NCBI GenBank assembly: GCA_947086625.1
Contig: CAMTZV010000126.1
Coordinates: forward strand, 1 to 5,657
DNA from: an uncultured bacterium
GTDB lineage: Bacteria > Bacillota > Clostridia > Lachnospirales > Lachnospiraceae
Length of the DNA stretch: 5,657 bases
Direction: 5' to 3'
This document shows positions 5,606 to 5,657 of the stretch, piece by piece (the stretch's first letter is position 1; every line of letters begins with the position of its first letter). The position numbers were made by a program, and so were the translations under genes. Below the pieces are notes generated by a model. That model worked only from the letters and a program-made list of their open reading frames with translations, made no database searches and was not told the origin of the DNA.

Positions 5606-5650
5606 TTTTCACGCCCCAGGAACGCGCACCGGCTGCGCGTTCCGTGAGAA
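5606..5650. repeat. Large GC-rich inverted repeat upstream of the MATE gene
   Basis: GGAACGCGCA (5619-5628) and TGCGCGTTCC (5634-5643) form a perfect ten-base stem around CCGGC. On the plus strand the flanks TTTTCAC (5606-5612) and GTGAGAA (5644-5650) add seven more pairs (one G-U), leaving a six-base one-sided bulge, GCCCCA. No T tract follows on the minus strand, and on the plus strand the window ends too soon to judge. It could be a terminator of a neighbour outside the window or a dispersed palindromic element. Confidence 0.55.
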
Positions 5651-5657
5651 CATGATA

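Noticed and set aside
1..5657. CRISPR array, tRNA or rRNA gene, intact insertion sequence, toxin-antitoxin or defence system
   Set aside because: No regularly spaced repeats, tRNA-like folding, transposase motifs or paired terminal repeats were seen. The partial P-loop protein alone is not enough to claim a toxin.

Overview
The window looks like a chromosomal segment of a Gram-positive anaerobe of the Clostridia, most likely Lachnospiraceae or a close relative. This is inferred from strong AGGAGG-type ribosome binding sites, extended -10 promoters (TGnTATAAT type), a Ktr-type potassium transporter, and the flavour of the gene remnants (ParB-like and small sigma-like proteins typical of mobile elements in this group). 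The species cannot be named from the sequence.

Layout: every intact gene is on the minus strand. From right to left as transcribed: a MATE-family multidrug/drug:cation antiporter (4137-5468) with its own promoter and a large hairpin just upstream; a two-gene potassium uptake operon, ktrB (2639-3988) then ktrA (1902-2549), driven by a near-consensus promoter at 4042-4070; a 192-base convergent intergenic stretch with several dyads; a region of gene debris; an intact O6-alkylguanine-DNA alkyltransferase (719-1252); more debris; and the 5' part of a P-loop NTPase/kinase-like protein cut by the left window edge (1-365).

The debris is the most informative part. Between 1280 and 1709 an alkA-type DNA glycosylase (minus strand) and an AraC-type regulator (plus strand) survive only as C-terminal parts whose broken 5' ends abut at about 1465-1476. 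This fits one deletion that removed the start regions and shared promoter region of a divergent pair. The alkA remnant also carries a frameshift at a GGAT tandem repeat. The alkA stop lies 27 bases before the ogt start, so the pair was probably an alkylation-repair operon of which only ogt remains intact. Between 427 and 716 a small sigma-factor-like N-terminus runs into an out-of-frame piece of a ParB/Spo0J-like protein, probably a scar of a mobile element.

By eye, the right part (about 1900 onward) is clearly richer in G+C than the debris: 42 of 60 bases at both 3601-3660 and 4501-4560, against 21 of 60 at 661-720. No RNA gene, CRISPR array, intact insertion sequence or clearly new multi-gene system was seen. 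The window reads as ordinary housekeeping and transport genes flanking an eroded accessory patch.
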